Shown here: one piece after another, positions 62,196 through 64,000 of the stretch
Numbering within the stretch: position 1 is the stretch's first letter
How the letters are laid out: each line of letters begins with the position of its first letter
Source: Catenaria anguillulae PL171
Lineage: Eukaryota > Blastocladiomycota > Blastocladiomycetes > Blastocladiales > Catenariaceae
NCBI GenBank assembly: GCA_002102555.1
Contig: MCFL01000104.1
Span: 1 to 64,000 of the forward strand
DNA length: 64,000 nucleotides
Direction of reading: 5' to 3'
Translations under genes and position numbers: made by a program
The notes under the pieces: model-generated
Databases searched by the model: none
What the model saw: only the letters and a program-made list of their open reading frames with translations
Told to the model about the DNA's origin: nothing

Positions 62196-64000
62196 TTACT
62201 CCTGCTTCTTGCGCTTGCCATAGGCGTAGGTCGGCTCGGCCGTCGACGTCGACGTCGAAGTCGTGGCAGCCGAGGTCGAGGTCGTAGCGACCGTGGTGGT
62301 CGTAGCATCAGCAGACTTGGTGGAAGAGGAGGTGGTATCGGCCTTGGTGGTCGTCTTGGTCACGGCTTTGGTGGTGGTCGAAGCATCAGCCGAGGTCGTG
62401 GTGGTGGCAGCAGCCGACGAGGTGGTCGTAGCCGCAGCAGAGGAAGTGGTAGTCTCGGCGGCCTTGGTCGAGGTCGCGGACGCGGTCGTAGAGCTGGTGA
62501 AGGTGGGAACAGGCGAGCTGGTAGTCGTCACGGCAGCAGAGGTGGTGGTTGTGGCAGCAGCCGACGAGGTCGTCGTGGCAGCGGCCGAGCTGGTGGTAGT
62601 CACAGCGGCCGAGCTAGTGGTAGTCGCAGCGGCAGACGAGGTGGTCGTGGCGGCACTGGTGGTGGTTGCGGCCGAAGTGGTGGTCGTGGCAATGAGCGAG
62701 GTGGTGGTCGTATGAGGGAAGCACTTGTTGGGGAGGACGTTGAGGCCGAGCACACCAGTGGTCCAGAGCGTGAAATCCTTGCGCATGCCGAGGCCAGAGA
62801 TGTAGAAGTCCAAGTCTGGAATAGGATGCGAGTCAGTGGATATGCAATGCATTGATCTGATCGGTTGCTTGGGATGCAAAATGCGTACCATGCTTGGCCC
62901 AGGCCTTGGCCTCAAGACCGTCGGGGCAGCTGGCGTACTTGCCGCGCTTCAAGGAAGCACCCCACTCGTTCTCAACACCCAACGACATGTCGAAGCTACA
63001 TGGGCATCGAAGCAATCAATCAGTCAGTTGGGAACAGCAACTCACCGGAGCAACGCGCTGAACTCGCGTACCCAACAGAGAGAATCGACATGGCGAGCGA
63101 GAACTCGGGCGTAAGCACGGCCTTGATGGAAATGTCAATGTCCTTGGAGGCATTGAGGCGGGGCACGAGGCTGGGCTTGCTCGAAGCAGTGATCTTGGGG
63201 CGCTTGAAGATACCAGCGTCCGAGCCCATGGACCAGGAGAAGGGCAATTGAGCCAACACGCCGGCTTCAACAACGAGGTCTTCCTTGCACTCGTACTCGA
63301 CACCGGCCTTGAGGCGGAGCTCGGGGCCAAACTTGAAGATACCGGGAACGTTGATTGGGGACAAGGGGAGGGTCCAGAGGGTCTGAGCAACAGAGAAGAT
63401 CAAGGTCAGTCGTGACATGGAGTGGACGATGGTCAAACATGAGTAAGAACGTACGGCGCGGTAGAGGTCAGTCTTGGCCATTTGGTTGGCTTTAAGACGA
63501 AGACCCATGTTGGCCTCCAACTTGCCGTTGAGCTCGACCTTGTACTCGGAGATCCAAACCGTCTTGCCCTTGACGAAGATACGGAGCGCGGCCTCACCGT
63601 AGGCGTAGCAATCAACGCAAGAAACAGCACCAAAGCGGGTCTCAACGAGCTTGATGTCGGGGCGGACGGGCGCGCGGGTGTTCTTGTCAAAGTTGACGTA
63701 GAGACCCATGTTGTGGGTCTTGTCGCGTTGCCAGTTCCAGAAGGAACGCTTGCCCACGCCCTCGGGGGTCATGTACTGGTTGATGTTGAGCTCGTACTCG
63801 TCAATGACCTCCTCCTTCTTGACCTTGTCGGTGGCGAGAACGACGGTGGCACCGTTCTTGGACTTGACGGCCTTGACCATGCGGGCATTCGAGTTCTTGT
63901 TGCCATTGCAGTTCCACTCGTGGCCAACAAGCACGGCAAACGACTTGGACTTGTTCCACTCGGCAGCAGCAGCGTCGGCGGACGCGTTCGAGTTGAAGGT
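62196..64000 (-). CDS. Secreted/cell-wall protein with Thr/Ser/Ala-rich C-terminus, 5' end outside window
   Basis: Partial: exons 64000-63455, 63382-63072, 62995-62889 and 62815-62196 stay in frame (528 codons); the frame is open at the right edge. The visible N-terminal part is beta-rich and Cys-containing (HEWNCNGNKNSN, MGLYVNFDKNTRAPV, RFGAVSCVDCYAYGEAALRI, GKLEANMGLRLKANQMAKTD, LSPINVPGIFKFGPELRLKA). This pattern (paired CxxC, then 'PGxFxxGP') is that of fungal secreted DUF7029/DUF7223-type proteins, from memory. The last exon has ~150 residues of Thr/Ser/Ala runs and ends TYAYGKRKKQE, so there is no GPI signal. Introns are 72, 76 and 73 nt. Confidence 0.7.

Noticed and set aside
62263-62715. 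Val/Ala-rich plus-strand ORF and repeat-like gtggtgg pattern, considered as a CRISPR-like or minisatellite array
   Set aside because: It is the complement of Thr/Ser/Ala codon runs in the wall protein; no constant repeat-spacer spacing.
1-64000. LTR or virus-like elements, CRISPR arrays and tRNA genes
   Set aside because: No reverse transcriptase, integrase, capsid or terminal-repeat pair was seen, no regular repeat-spacer array, and no tRNA-like B-box with a matching acceptor stem was recognised by eye.

Overview
The window reads as nuclear DNA of a flagellated (zoosporic) fungus. Almost every gene is broken by short introns (about 50-107 nt) whose donors are mostly GTACG, GTATG or GTGCG. 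Several genes have fungal counterparts: an Asi1/Asi3-like RING ligase, a GGA clathrin adaptor, BolA2, Dap1 and Thr/Ser-rich wall proteins. A complete TSNAXIP1-like gene, a family I associate with cilia and flagella, points to a swimming zoospore stage. The ankyrin and F-box-like orphan proteins recall Blastocladiomycota and chytrids. That placement is inference.

Layout. 0.8-5.8 kb: COA8-like gene, TSNAXIP1-like gene and FRG1, closely packed. 6.3-9.8 kb: an uncharacterised gene with a duplicated 86-nt exon segment, then the tail of a Pif1/Helitron-type helicase. 10.9-18.0 kb: elongin A, a large F-box-like orphan and ASCC2. 18.3-22.7 kb: exosome subunit CSL4, a 54-nt mitochondrial SSU rRNA-like fragment, an ankyrin-like protein and NIP7 (with an apparent frameshift). 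23.0-29.3 kb: an array of small four-TM membrane protein genes containing an in-frame double gene, a ~1.3 kb near-identical duplication and both junctions of an apparent 5.8 kb inversion. 29.7-33.6 kb: BolA2, an Asi-type E3 ligase and a small orphan. 34.2-40.3 kb: a mucin-like one-TM protein, two tandem sigma-like GSTs, a coiled-coil orphan and a Dap1/PGRMC heme protein. 41.2-51.6 kb: membrane and low-complexity proteins (NIPA-like transporter with a Cys-rich ectodomain, a seven-TM orphan, a one-TM Pro-rich protein, a Ser/Pro-rich ORF). 52.2-64.0 kb: two C2 proteins, a secreted orphan, GGA, a multi-TM orphan and a Thr-rich secreted protein that runs off the right edge.

There is no operon logic; genes lie on both strands. 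Shared themes are RNA and ribosome housekeeping (FRG1, CSL4, NIP7, ASCC2, elongin A), iron and heme (BolA2, Dap1, COA8) and membranes or cell surface. The four-TM array at 23-29 kb is the most dynamic part and the best candidate for something undescribed. No LTR element, virus-like element, CRISPR array or tRNA was recognised. Where exon joins are listed they were placed by hand from GT/AG sites and checked for frame by length; none was tested against transcripts.
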